From Sulfurihydrogenibium azorense Az-Fu1 (GTDB taxonomy: Bacteria; Aquificota; Aquificia; Aquificales; Hydrogenothermaceae), in NCBI RefSeq assembly GCF_000021545.1, contig NC_012438.1, forward strand, positions 742,003 through 806,002: a stretch of 64,000 nucleotides of DNA. Direction: 5' to 3'. How positions within the stretch are numbered: position 1 is the first letter of the stretch; each line of letters starts with the position of its first letter. Made by a program: the position numbers and the translations under genes. Positions 54,389 through 64,000 of this stretch are shown piece after piece. The notes below the pieces were generated by a model. It saw nothing but the letters and a program-made list of their open reading frames with translations. It was not told where the DNA came from and did not search any database.

Positions 54389-56176
54389 TTGAGTGAAAGG
54401 ATGGAAAAAATCAGAAACTTTTCTATAATAGCCCATGTTGACCATGGAAAATCTACGTTAGCAGACAGACTTATAGAGTTTACAGGTGGAGTTGATAAAA
54501 GAGAGATGAAAGACCAACTTTTAGACACACTTGATATAGAAAGGGAAAGAGGTATTACTATAAAACTTCAAGCAGTAAGACTTAAATACAAAGATTATAC
54601 TCTACACCTTATAGACACACCCGGACACGTTGATTTTGGTTATGAAGTGTCTCGTTCGTTGGCTGCCTGTGAAGGAGCTCTCCTATTAATAGATGCAACT
54701 CAAGGAATAGAAGCCCAAACTATCGCAACCTTTTGGCAGGCTTTAAACTTAAACCTTGAGATTATCCCTGTTATAAATAAAATAGACTTACCTTCTGCAG
54801 ATGTAGACAGAATAAAAAAACAGATAGAAGAAGTTTTAGGACTTGACCCAGAAGGTGCTATACTTGCATCAGGAAAAGCTGGTATAGGTATAGAAGATAT
54901 ATTAGAAGCAATCGTAAAAAGGATTCCTCCACCAAAAGGAGATGAAAACAAGCCACTTAAAGCTTTAATATTTGACTCCTACTATGACCCTTACAGAGGA
55001 GCTGTTGCTTTTATCAGGGTTATTGATGGTCAGATAAAACCGGGAATGAGAATAAGACTTATGTCCACGGGAAAAGAGTTTGAAGTTACGGAAGTAGGAG
55101 CCCAAACTCCCAAAATGACAAAGTTAGACTCACTTCAAGCCGGAGATGTAGGATATGTAGCAGCTGCAATAAAAGACGTTAGGGATATTAGAGTTGGAGA
55201 TACAATTACAGACGCAAAAAGACCTACAGATGCACCAGTTGAAGGATTTAGACCTGCAAAGCCAATGGTTTATGCCGGACTATACCCAACAGGTTCAACA
55301 ACCTTTGAAGATATGAGAGATGCATTAGAGAGATACTCTATAAACGATGCAGCGTTGACTTACGAAGTAGAATCTTCTCCAGCACTAGGAATGGGATTTA
55401 GATGTGGATTTTTAGGATTACTTCACCTTGAGATAGTTCAAGAAAGGTTAGAGAGAGAGTATAACATAGAGCTTATTACAACAGCTCCAAACGTAATATA
55501 CAAAGTTATCACAACTAAAGGTGAAGAGATAGAAGTAAGAAACCCATCTCAGCTTCCACCACCTACCTATATAGATAAAATTTTAGAGCCTTATATAGAA
55601 GCAAGTATTATTACTCCTTCAGAATACGTAGGGTCAATAATGCAACTTGTTCAAGAAAAAAGAGGTATCCAAAAAAGTTTTGAGTATATAGACCAAAAAA
55701 CAGTTCTACTACGGTATGAGATACCTCTTGGAGAGGTTCTTTTTGACTTTCACGATAAGTTAAAAACTGCAACAAAAGGATACGCATCCTTTGATTATGA
55801 GTTTATAGGATACAGGGAAGGAGACCTTGTTAAAATGGATATCCTTATAAACGATGAGCCTGTTGACGCCTTATCCTTTATAGTTCATAGGGATAAAGCC
55901 TACAGAGTAGGTAGAAACCTTGTTGACAAGATGAAAGAAGTTATACCAAGACAACTTTTTGAAGTAAAAATACAGGCTGCAATAGGTTCAAAAGTTATAG
56001 CATCTGCAAGGATAGCACCTCTTAGAAGGGACGTTTTGGCAAAGTGTTACGGTGGAGACATTACAAGAAAGAAAAAACTCCTTGAAAAACAAAAAGAAGG
56101 TAAAAAAAGAATGAAACAGTTTGGCAAAGTAGAACTTCCTCAAGAAGCATTTTTAAGCATACTAAAGGCAGACTAA
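54389..56176 (+). CDS. lepA: Elongation factor 4 (LepA), ribosome back-translocase
   Basis: Translation GTPase. The N-terminal [20 protein letters not shown] (P-loop), [21 protein letters not shown] (G3) and VINKIDLP (G4) are followed by domains II to IV and the LepA-specific C-terminus ([35 protein letters not shown]). The length is 595 aa with TTG 54389 as start, eight bases after AGAGGTG; an ATG at 54401 would give 591 aa and lacks a well-spaced site. It overlaps birA by one base. Confidence 0.97.
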   Translation: MSERMEKIRNFSIIAHVDHGKSTLADRLIEFTGGVDKREMKDQLLDTLDIERERGITIKLQAVRLKYKDYTLHLIDTPGHVDFGYEVSRSLAACEGALLLIDATQGIEAQTIATFWQALNLNLEIIPVINKIDLPSADVDRIKKQIEEVLGLDPEGAILASGKAGIGIEDILEAIVKRIPPPKGDENKPLKALIFDSYYDPYRGAVAFIRVIDGQIKPGMRIRLMSTGKEFEVTEVGAQTPKMTKLDSLQAGDVGYVAAAIKDVRDIRVGDTITDAKRPTDAPVEGFRPAKPMVYAGLYPTGSTTFEDMRDALERYSINDAALTYEVESSPALGMGFRCGFLGLLHLEIVQERLEREYNIELITTAPNVIYKVITTKGEEIEVRNPSQLPPPTYIDKILEPYIEASIITPSEYVGSIMQLVQEKRGIQKSFEYIDQKTVLLRYEIPLGEVLFDFHDKLKTATKGYASFDYEFIGYREGDLVKMDILINDEPVDALSFIVHRDKAYRVGRNLVDKMKEVIPRQLFEVKIQAAIGSKVIASARIAPLRRDVLAKCYGGDITRKKKLLEKQKEGKKRMKQFGKVELPQEAFLSILKAD

Positions 56177-57129
56177 TGATAGATGAAGTAAAACTAATCA
56201 ACCTTTTAAAAAGTAAAAAAATGTCTGGAGAAGAGATAGCTAAACAGTTTGGCACTTCAAGGGTAGCAGTCTGGAAAAAAATAAACAAACTAAAATCGTT
56301 AGGTTATGAGATACTTACAGATAAAGATGGTTATCAGATAATCAAATCTCCAGATAAGCCTTTACCAGCAGAAATTTTACCAGACTTAAACACTAAGTTT
56401 TTAGGGAAAAATTATATTTATTTTGAGGAAGTAAACTCAACTAATCTATATGCTAAATCAAAAGATTTTCCTGATGGAACTGTTATATTTGCAGAATATC
56501 AAACTCAAGGGAAAGGAAGAAAGGGAAGAAGTTGGATAAGCTCGAAATATAAAGGTTTGTACTTTTCAATAGTTTTGAAGCCAGATATTGAAGTTGTTAA
56601 TCTATCAAAGTTTTCTTTGTTGTTTCCTTACAGTGTTTTTAAAACTTTAAAATCTTTTACAACTACCGATTTAAAAATAAAATGGCCTAACGACCTGTAC
56701 TTAAACAGTAAAAAGTTAGCAGGTTTTTTAATGGAAAGTTCCATAGAAAACAATATTATTACAAAACTGATAGTAGGGATAGGAATAAATGTTAATCAAG
56801 ATATACAAGACTTTCCTGACGATATAAACCAAGTAGCTACATCTTTAAAGTTAGAAGAAGGCAAAGAGTTTTCAAGAAAAGAGATATTTCTAAAGATACT
56901 TTCAAATATAGAAAAAGACTACCTTAACTTTTTAAAAGACAAATACTTAGACATTAAAAATATAGAAAAAAACCTTTTATGGCTTGGTGAAAATGTGTCT
57001 ATCTATGAAGATGGTGAGGTTATTGCATCTGGTATTTTGAAAGGTTTAAATGGTGATGGTTCTTTAATTCTTTCTCATAATGGCACTGAGGAGATTATTT
57101 ACGTAGGGGATTTAAGTTTAAGGGGATAG
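56176..57129 (+). CDS. birA: Biotin--protein ligase with N-terminal DNA-binding domain
   Basis: A bifunctional BirA of 317 aa. A winged-helix N-terminus (MSGEEIAKQFGTSRVAVWKK and INKLKSLGYEI) gives biotin-operon repression, followed by the ligase with GKGRKGRSWIS (the biotinyl-adenylate loop), KIKWPNDLYLNSKKLAGFLM and GIGINVN. A C-terminal SH3-like domain ends the protein. No biotin genes are in view; targets of repression are unknown. A tRNA-Gly follows on the opposite strand after two bases. Confidence 0.96.
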   Translation: MIDEVKLINLLKSKKMSGEEIAKQFGTSRVAVWKKINKLKSLGYEILTDKDGYQIIKSPDKPLPAEILPDLNTKFLGKNYIYFEEVNSTNLYAKSKDFPDGTVIFAEYQTQGKGRKGRSWISSKYKGLYFSIVLKPDIEVVNLSKFSLLFPYSVFKTLKSFTTTDLKIKWPNDLYLNSKKLAGFLMESSIENNIITKLIVGIGINVNQDIQDFPDDINQVATSLKLEEGKEFSRKEIFLKILSNIEKDYLNFLKDKYLDIKNIEKNLLWLGENVSIYEDGEVIASGILKGLNGDGSLILSHNGTEEIIYVGDLSLRG

Positions 57130-57131
57130 AG

Positions 57132-57204
57132 AGCGAGAGACGGGACTCGAACCCGCGACCTATTCCTTGGCAAGGAATCGCTCTACCAACTGAGCTACTC
57201 TCGC
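57132..57204 (-). tRNA. tRNA-Gly (anticodon GCC)
   Basis: A complete cloverleaf on the minus strand: acceptor GCGAGAG pairs with CTCTCGC, the D arm is GTAGCTCAGTTGGTAGAGC, the anticodon loop is CTTGCCAAG with anticodon GCC, and the T arm is TCGCGGGTTCGAGTCCCG. The discriminator is T. CCA is not encoded: the next bases are TCT. The 73-nt length is normal. Confidence 0.95.
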
Positions 57205-57252
57205 ATATTCGAGATATATATTATATATAAATTAGTGAAAAAAATCAAGAGG

Positions 57253-57270
57253 TGTATAAGCTGCAATACA
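57253..57270 (+). repeat. Direct repeat, left copy, flanking the MazF-type module
   Basis: TGTATAAGCTGCAATACA differs by one base from the copy at 57957-57974. The two frame the toxin-antitoxin pair at 57285-57895 and its promoter. Confidence 0.6.
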
Positions 57271-57284
57271 TCGTGAACATCTTC

Positions 57285-57641
57285 TTACAAGGCCAAATGA
57301 AACTTTAATTTTTGGTTAACTTCTTCAATTTCATTCTGGCTTAATATAGTTAAAGGTTTTTCTCCTATAAATCTACTAATATCAACAGTACATAATTCAT
57401 TTATACAGATTTCACTGTCCTTTTCTAATCTATCTCTTCTTTTAATCAGAACTCTTAAATCACCACCTGTTAAATTTGTAGTTAATGGAATTACAGTAAC
57501 ACCTTTGAAAACTATTTTATCTAAAATGTTATTAATTAAGTTTGTTTGAATTACTAACGCAGGTCGAATTTTTCCAAATTCGCTATGATACTTTTTCCCA
57601 AAATTAATTAACCAAATTTCTCCCCTTTTTATCTTTATCAA
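57285..57641 (-). CDS. MazF/PemK-family endoribonuclease toxin
   Basis: A 118-aa toxin of the CcdB/PemK-like barrel. Diagnostic sequences are IKRGEIWLINFG, GKIRPALVIQTN (the Arg that is catalytic in MazF) and VTVIPLTTN, then INELCTVDISRF. It would cleave mRNA and inhibit translation unless its antitoxin is present. The TTG start lies two bases after the antitoxin stop, so the pair is coupled. Confidence 0.92.
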   Translation of the reverse strand: MIKIKRGEIWLINFGKKYHSEFGKIRPALVIQTNLINNILDKIVFKGVTVIPLTTNLTGGDLRVLIKRRDRLEKDSEICINELCTVDISRFIGEKPLTILSQNEIEEVNQKLKFHLAL

Positions 57642-57643
57642 CT

Positions 57644-57895
57644 TTATAAGTCCTCTGCAATATTGTCTGTAGTTTCTTTAAAGATTTTGTAATTTTTTTC
57701 ACTCATTAAAGTTTTGTAGTTTCTTTTTAAAAACTCTTCTGCTTCCAGTTCTTCTTTAACTTTTAAGTACATTTCATATGGAATAACTACACTTTTAATC
57801 TTTTTTTCTTTTGAATCAAGAATATACGTAATTTCTTTTGGATTAGATATATTTGAAGGTTTTTTTACAGCTTCCTTGATAGTAAGGGTTTTCAT
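57644..57895 (-). CDS. Antitoxin of the MazF-type module
   Basis: An 83-aa protein directly upstream of the MazF-type toxin. It starts MKTLTIKEAVKKPSNISNP and has a strand-forming region ITYILDSKEKKIKSVVIPYE (a Phd/AbrB-like DNA-binding core) followed by a charged helical tail (KVKEELEAEEFLKRNYK) suited to wrap the toxin. The family is uncertain, but gene order, size and tail fit an antitoxin. A palindromic operator 21 bp upstream is the expected site of autorepression. Confidence 0.8.
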   Translation of the reverse strand: MKTLTIKEAVKKPSNISNPKEITYILDSKEKKIKSVVIPYEMYLKVKEELEAEEFLKRNYKTLMSEKNYKIFKETTDNIAEDL

Positions 57896-57915
57896 AGCCT
57901 TCCTCTACGCAATTT

Positions 57916-57940
57916 ATTTACGTATTTAATATACGTAAAT
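57916..57940 (-). promoter_or_regulatory. Palindromic operator upstream of the toxin-antitoxin operon
   Basis: A perfect 10-bp inverted repeat, ATTTACGTAT and ATACGTAAAT, with a 5-base spacer, centred 33 bp before the antitoxin start. It overlaps the -10 element, the typical arrangement for autoregulated toxin-antitoxin operons. Confidence 0.7.
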
Positions 57941-57955
57941 TTTTAAAAAAGTCAA
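57928..57955 (-). promoter_or_regulatory. Promoter of the toxin-antitoxin operon
   Basis: On the minus strand the -35 TTGACT (57950-57955), a 16-bp spacer and the -10 TATATT (57928-57933) face the antitoxin gene. The -10 is inside the palindromic operator. Confidence 0.65.
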
Positions 57956-57956
57956 A

Positions 57957-57974
57957 TGTATAAGCTGTAATACA
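57957..57974 (+). repeat. Direct repeat, right copy, flanking the MazF-type module
   Basis: TGTATAAGCTGTAATACA differs by one base from the copy at 57253-57270; the copies are 704 bp apart. Confidence 0.6.
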
Positions 57975-58031
57975 ATATCTGACGGTCTTTTGTATCCTAA
58001 AGAATGATGTGTGTTTACTGTGTATTGAAAT

Positions 58032-58328
58032 TTATACAGAGTCATTGATTGTTTTTTGAAAAACTTCAGCCGTGGAAATAATGTTAATATTCTCTTTTAA
58101 GTTTAATTTAGAAAAATCTTTATCAAAAGTTATTAAATTATCTATCTTATGTTCTATACAACTTGCTAGAATTAAAGCATCTTTAGGTAATAATCCATAT
58201 TTTTCGCAAACATTAAACAAAACTTTGTAAGTGTTTTCTGTTTGTGTAGGAATTTTGAAAAAAGAGTTTAAAACAGAATTCATTAAAGGAATTACTATTA
58301 TGTTGCTATCTACCATAAATTTTTTCAT
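58032..58328 (-). CDS. PIN-domain toxin-like protein, shortened
   Basis: A 98-aa PIN-type (VapC-like) protein. It has the first catalytic region MVDSNIIVI (Asp of the fold start) and the C-terminal GLLPKDALILASCIEHK and NLITFDKDF, with conserved acids. The length is well below the usual 125-140 aa, and the middle of the fold, including one acidic helix, appears to be missing between IIVIPLMN and SFFKIPTQ. It is therefore likely defective, though truncation is inferred only by comparison with the family layout. It overlaps the antitoxin by 23 bases. Confidence 0.65.
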   Translation of the reverse strand: MKKFMVDSNIIVIPLMNSVLNSFFKIPTQTENTYKVLFNVCEKYGLLPKDALILASCIEHKIDNLITFDKDFSKLNLKENINIISTAEVFQKTINDSV

Positions 58329-58515
58329 AAGGTTCTCTAATAATCTCTTCAGCGGATTTATCAGTGTTTAGTATTCCTTTTAGCTTTTCAAGGGCAATTT
58401 CAGCTTTTCTCTTTTCTTCAAAATCTTTTAATATCTTTTCTATTTGGTCGGTAGTTAAAGATGTTTTTATTTGAAGTTCTCTTTCATCAACAGTTTCTAT
58501 TATAACTTTTCCCAT
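58306..58515 (-). CDS. Antitoxin-like protein of the PIN module
   Basis: A 69-aa protein with short strands (KVIIETVDERELQIKTSLT) and a helical, charged C-terminus (QIEKILKDFEEKRKAEIALE, then EEIIREPYEKIYGR). The position upstream of a PIN gene, the overlap and the small size fit a VapB-like antitoxin, but no DNA-binding fold is diagnostic. Confidence 0.6.
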   Translation of the reverse strand: MGKVIIETVDERELQIKTSLTTDQIEKILKDFEEKRKAEIALEKLKGILNTDKSAEEIIREPYEKIYGR

Positions 58516-58568
58516 GATAAAAATTCTCCAATTATTTTTCTGATGCTTTTATTGATTTTAATGTTTCA

Positions 58569-58652
58569 TGCGGGTGGTGGGAGTTGAACCCACACGGTGT
58601 TGCCACCACGGGATCCTAAGTCCCGCGCGTCTGCCAATTCCGCCACACCCGC
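58569..58652 (-). tRNA. tRNA-Leu (anticodon TAG)
   Basis: An 84-nt tRNA on the minus strand with acceptor GCGGGTG pairing to CACCCGC, D arm TGGCGGAATTGGCAGACGC, anticodon stem CGGGA/TCCCG around loop CTTAGGA (anticodon TAG), a long class II variable arm (TGGTGGCAACACCG) and T arm GTGGGTTCAACTCCCAC. The discriminator is A and CCA is not encoded. Confidence 0.95.
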
Positions 58653-58680
58653 GAACAGAGATATATATTATACCAGAATT

Positions 58681-59595
58681 TTAATCAAACAAGGCATATA
58701 CAAACATTTTAGCATCAAAAGGTTGTAAATCCTCTAAACCTTCTCCAACACCTATAAACTTAACAGGTATCTTTAAATCTCTACATATAGGTATTATGGC
58801 ACCACCTTTTGCAGTTCCATCAAGTTTAGTTATTACTATACCACTTACGTCTGTAGCTTCTTTAAAAACTTTTGCTTGGTTTATAGAGTTTTGTCCTAAT
58901 GTTCCATCTAACACTAAAAGTGTTTCTACAGGCTGATTTGGAGAAAACTTTTGAATAGTTCTTTTAATCTTTTGGAGTTCTTTCATAAGATGTTCTTTTG
59001 TGTGTAATCTTCCGGCTGTATCTACTATTACTATGTCATCTCCTTTACTTTTTGCACTGTTTATGGCGTCAAAAACTACTGCAGAAGGGTCAGCTCCCGG
59101 TTGATGTTTTACAATTCTTACTCCAACCCTGTTTGCCCATACTTCAAGCTGGTCTATAGCTGCTGCTCTAAAAGTATCAGCTGCGGCTAAAACTACAGAT
59201 TTTCCTTCGTTTTTTAACATCCAAGCAAGTTTCCCAACAGTGGTAGTTTTGCCACTTCCATTTACACCTAAAAAAAGTATCACATCCGGTTTTTCTCCTA
59301 AAAGTTTAAGAGAGCTTTGACAGTCTTTCAATATATCGTAAAGTTTTTCTTTTAGAAGTTCCTTTAACTGTTCTCCTTCTGTTATACCCCTTTTTTTACT
59401 TTCTTTTCTTAAAAAATCAATAATTTCAGTAGTAGCACTTACTCCTACATCAGCTTTTAAAAGGACTGTCTCAATCTCTTCAAAAAGAGATTCATCAATT
59501 TTTCTTCCAAAGGATATCTTATTAAACCCTTCTATAAGCTGTTTTTTTGTTTTTTCTAATCCTGTCTTTATCTTTTCAAAAAAAGATTTAAACAT
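58681..59595 (-). CDS. ftsY: Signal recognition particle receptor FtsY
   Basis: SRP-receptor GTPase that docks SRP-ribosome complexes at the membrane. In 304 aa the NG domain is complete: LFLGVNGSGKTTTVGKLAW, LAAADTFRAAAIDQLEVW, VIVDTAGRLHTKEHL and VITKLDGTAKGGAI. The acidic A domain of E. coli FtsY is absent, as in many thermophiles. It lies next to yajC in one run with alaS. Confidence 0.96.
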   Translation of the reverse strand: MFKSFFEKIKTGLEKTKKQLIEGFNKISFGRKIDESLFEEIETVLLKADVGVSATTEIIDFLRKESKKRGITEGEQLKELLKEKLYDILKDCQSSLKLLGEKPDVILFLGVNGSGKTTTVGKLAWMLKNEGKSVVLAAADTFRAAAIDQLEVWANRVGVRIVKHQPGADPSAVVFDAINSAKSKGDDIVIVDTAGRLHTKEHLMKELQKIKRTIQKFSPNQPVETLLVLDGTLGQNSINQAKVFKEATDVSGIVITKLDGTAKGGAIIPICRDLKIPVKFIGVGEGLEDLQPFDAKMFVYALFD

Positions 59596-59607
59596 TAACT
59601 ACCTCTT

Positions 59608-59907
59608 TTAACTTTGGCTCTTTTCTTCTTCTTCTGTGTAGTAAGCAGCTACAGATGGTTTTAAGACTTTTATACTACATGTTTCACACACTTTTAAAGT
59701 TATAGTTTTTTCATCTATCTGTTTAACTTCCCCTATAATACCACCAGTTGTTATAACTTTTTCTCCCTTCTTTAGATTTTTTAAGAACTCTTCGTGTTTT
59801 TTTCTCTGTTGCTGTTGTGGCCTATAAAGTAAAAAGTAGAATATACCAATAAGTAAAACCATCCATACTATTGCACTTATTAAACCACCCATTGGATCTC
59901 CTTGCAT
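59608..59907 (-). CDS. yajC: Sec translocon accessory subunit YajC
   Basis: A 99-aa protein with one N-terminal helix (ISAIVWMVLLIGIFYFLLY) and the family core RPQQQQRKKHEEFLKNLKK, then GEKVITTGGIIGEVKQID. It interacts with SecDF. A CETC pair sits late in the sequence, which is unusual for YajC and could bind metal or form a disulfide. It lies 12 bases upstream of ftsY in the same run. Confidence 0.95.
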   Translation of the reverse strand: MQGDPMGGLISAIVWMVLLIGIFYFLLYRPQQQQRKKHEEFLKNLKKGEKVITTGGIIGEVKQIDEKTITLKVCETCSIKVLKPSVAAYYTEEEEKSQS

Positions 59908-59919
59908 ATAATACCTCCT

Positions 59920-62571
<2,652 letters not shown>

Positions 62572-62599
62572 TTAAACATTTTACCATAAAAGCTTTTGT

Positions 62600-62605
62600 T
62601 ATAAT
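62600..62605 (+). promoter_or_regulatory. -10 element of a near-leaderless transcript
   Basis: A perfect TATAAT in TTTTGTTATAATATATCC ends eight bases before the ATG at 62614, and no ribosome site lies between. Transcription starting about seven bases after the -10 would begin almost at the start codon. Confidence 0.5.
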
Positions 62606-62613
62606 ATATCCCT

Positions 62614-64000
62614 ATGATAACTATAAAACCATCTGATAAAACTGCATTAATATACGCAGGAGAAAAGATATCTTACCATCAACTTTTACATCATATAGAC
62701 GTATTCTCTTCCCTTCTGGAAGTATCTAAAGAAGATAAAGTAGCTATCTTTTCTGAAAACCGTCCAGAGTGGATTTATACATTTTTTGCCGTTTGGAAAA
62801 AGGCAGCTGTTAACGTTCCAATAGACTTTATGTCAAACCAAGAAGAACTTCTTTACATACTCCAAGACTGTAAACCAAAGGTTATATTTACCTCTAAAAA
62901 CAACAAAGAAAAAGTTATTTCTATAAAAGAAAAGTTAGACTATGATATACAGGTTTTTGTTTTTGAAGAGTTAGATTTTAAATCTAAAGGAGAGTCAAAA
63001 GAAGTAGAAAAAGATTTAGAAGATGTTGCAGTTATTCTTTACACTTCCGGGACAACGGGAAACCCAAAAGGTGTTATGCTTACATACAAAAATATACTCT
63101 CAAACGTTAGGGCTGTAGAGAAGGTAGGTATAGCATCGGAAAAAGACTCAACCCTTGCACTACTTCCTTTTCATCACTCTTACCCTTTGGTTGTGTCTAT
63201 GATTATTCCTTTAAACTTACAAGCTACGATAGTATTCTTAGACAAACTTACTCCTGAAGATATTTTAGAAAAGTTAAAAACTTACAAAGTATCTATCTTA
63301 ATAGCAGTTCCAAGGGTTTATAGTCTTTTTCACAGAAGAATCTTTCAAGAGATAAATAAAAGTAGCCTTACAAAGACAGTTTTTAAAGTAGTGAAAACAA
63401 TCAATTACCAACCTTTAAGTAGATTAATCTTTAAAAAAGTTCATCAAGTTTTTGGTGGTAATATAAAGTACTTTGTAAGTGGTGGGTCAAAGCTTGACTT
63501 AGAGGTAGCAAAAGACCTTTGGGCTTTGGGATTTAAAGTAGTTGAAGGGTATGGACTTACAGAAACATCTCCGATAGTATCTTTTAATCCTCCGGATAAA
63601 ATAAAGTTAGGTTCAGTCGGAAAACCTATAGAAGGTGTAGAAGTAAAGATATTAGATGGTGAAATACTTGTAAAAGGGGATAATGTCTTTAAAGGCTATT
63701 ACAACAAACCATTAGAAACCCAAAGCAGCTTTAAAGACGGCTACTTTATGACAGGAGATTTAGGCTATTTAGACGATGAAGGTTATCTATATATCACAGG
63801 AAGAAAAAAAGAGATAATAGTCCTGCCAAACGGTAAAAACATCAATCCAGAAGAGATAGAAAACCACATTTTAAAAATGTCAGACATTGTAAAAGAAGTT
63901 GCTGTAATTGAAAAAGATAACTCACTTTTTGCAATAATCTATCCAGACTTTGAAGCTGTAAAGAAAAAAGGTATTGTAAACCTTGAAGAAACAATAAAGT
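62614..64000 (+). CDS. AMP-binding long-chain acyl-CoA synthetase-like protein, 3' end outside window
   Basis: Adenylate-forming enzyme. In the visible 462 residues the start KPSDKTALIYAGEKISYHQL leads to the ATP motif ILYTSGTTGNPKGVML, FHHSYPLVVSM, VEGYGLTETSPIVSF, GDLGYLDDEGYLYITGRKKE and IIVLPNGKNINPEE. The acyl-CoA synthetase type (fadD-like) is the best match from these blocks; the acyl substrate is not readable. The frame is still open at the window end. Confidence 0.9.
   Translation, partial: MITIKPSDKTALIYAGEKISYHQLLHHIDVFSSLLEVSKEDKVAIFSENRPEWIYTFFAVWKKAAVNVPIDFMSNQEELLYILQDCKPKVIFTSKNNKEKVISIKEKLDYDIQVFVFEELDFKSKGESKEVEKDLEDVAVILYTSGTTGNPKGVMLTYKNILSNVRAVEKVGIASEKDSTLALLPFHHSYPLVVSMIIPLNLQATIVFLDKLTPEDILEKLKTYKVSILIAVPRVYSLFHRRIFQEINKSSLTKTVFKVVKTINYQPLSRLIFKKVHQVFGGNIKYFVSGGSKLDLEVAKDLWALGFKVVEGYGLTETSPIVSFNPPDKIKLGSVGKPIEGVEVKILDGEILVKGDNVFKGYYNKPLETQSSFKDGYFMTGDLGYLDDEGYLYITGRKKEIIVLPNGKNINPEEIENHILKMSDIVKEVAVIEKDNSLFAIIYPDFEAVKKKGIVNLEETIK

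Overview
The window is compact, AT-rich bacterial DNA with short or overlapping gene junctions and thermophile-style housekeeping genes. The gene content (an Aquifex-like MnmC domain, MqnA, class II photolyase, Csx11-type CRISPR genes, TauE) points to the Aquificota, most likely a Sulfurihydrogenibium-like member of the Hydrogenothermaceae. That assignment comes from memory of gene families, not from a search.

Layout. Positions 1-5275 hold a plus-strand run: an HDAC-like deacetylase (cut by the window edge), murE, a Nudix hydrolase, a thioredoxin-TPR protein, a LolA-like carrier, a small membrane protein and an archaeal-type kinase-like protein. Positions 5286-15152 hold CRISPR locus 1, a complete type I-B system of the Cst/Tneap kind (cas6-cas8-cas7-cas5-cas3-cas4-cas1-cas2), followed by 25 repeats that appear to be transcribed towards the cas genes from a leader on the far side. 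Positions 15153-19197 hold rhodanese, aspS, an isolated atpC, a methyltransferase and a cupin. Positions 19365-22775 hold an OLD-family ATPase cut short by an insertion sequence, and an Rpn-family nuclease. Positions 22795-29951 hold a putative light or oxidative-stress cluster: a LytS-type kinase and LytTR regulator, a carotenoid-desaturase-like oxidoreductase, a DUF523-DUF1722 protein and small membrane proteins on the minus strand, divergent from a class II photolyase and a flavin reductase. Positions 29923-37281 hold an MqnA-MnmC fusion, a TauE permease, trpB, small membrane proteins, PBP1A and a gene broken by one in-frame TGA.

Positions 37364-54281 hold CRISPR locus 2, all on the minus strand: a type I-B system of the Csh kind, whose cas4 and cas1 are degraded while cas2 is open; an 8-repeat array; and a type III-B-like module (cas6, frameshifted cmr1, a Cmr6-like RAMP, the Cas10-like Csx11, cmr4, cmr5 and a Cas5/Cmr3-like RAMP). 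Csx11 shows neither an HD nuclease motif nor a GGDD cyclase motif, so this module probably acts by binding and cutting RNA, not by cyclic oligoadenylate signalling. Locus 1 is therefore the only complete adaptation module here, and locus 2 looks like an inherited defence store.

Positions 54389-64000 return to core genes (lepA, birA, ftsY, yajC, alaS, an acyl-CoA synthetase cut by the window end). They are interrupted by a small toxin-antitoxin island between tRNA-Gly(GCC) and tRNA-Leu(TAG). In it a MazF-type module is flanked by 18-bp direct repeats and carries a palindromic operator over its promoter, and a second, PIN-type pair has a shortened toxin.
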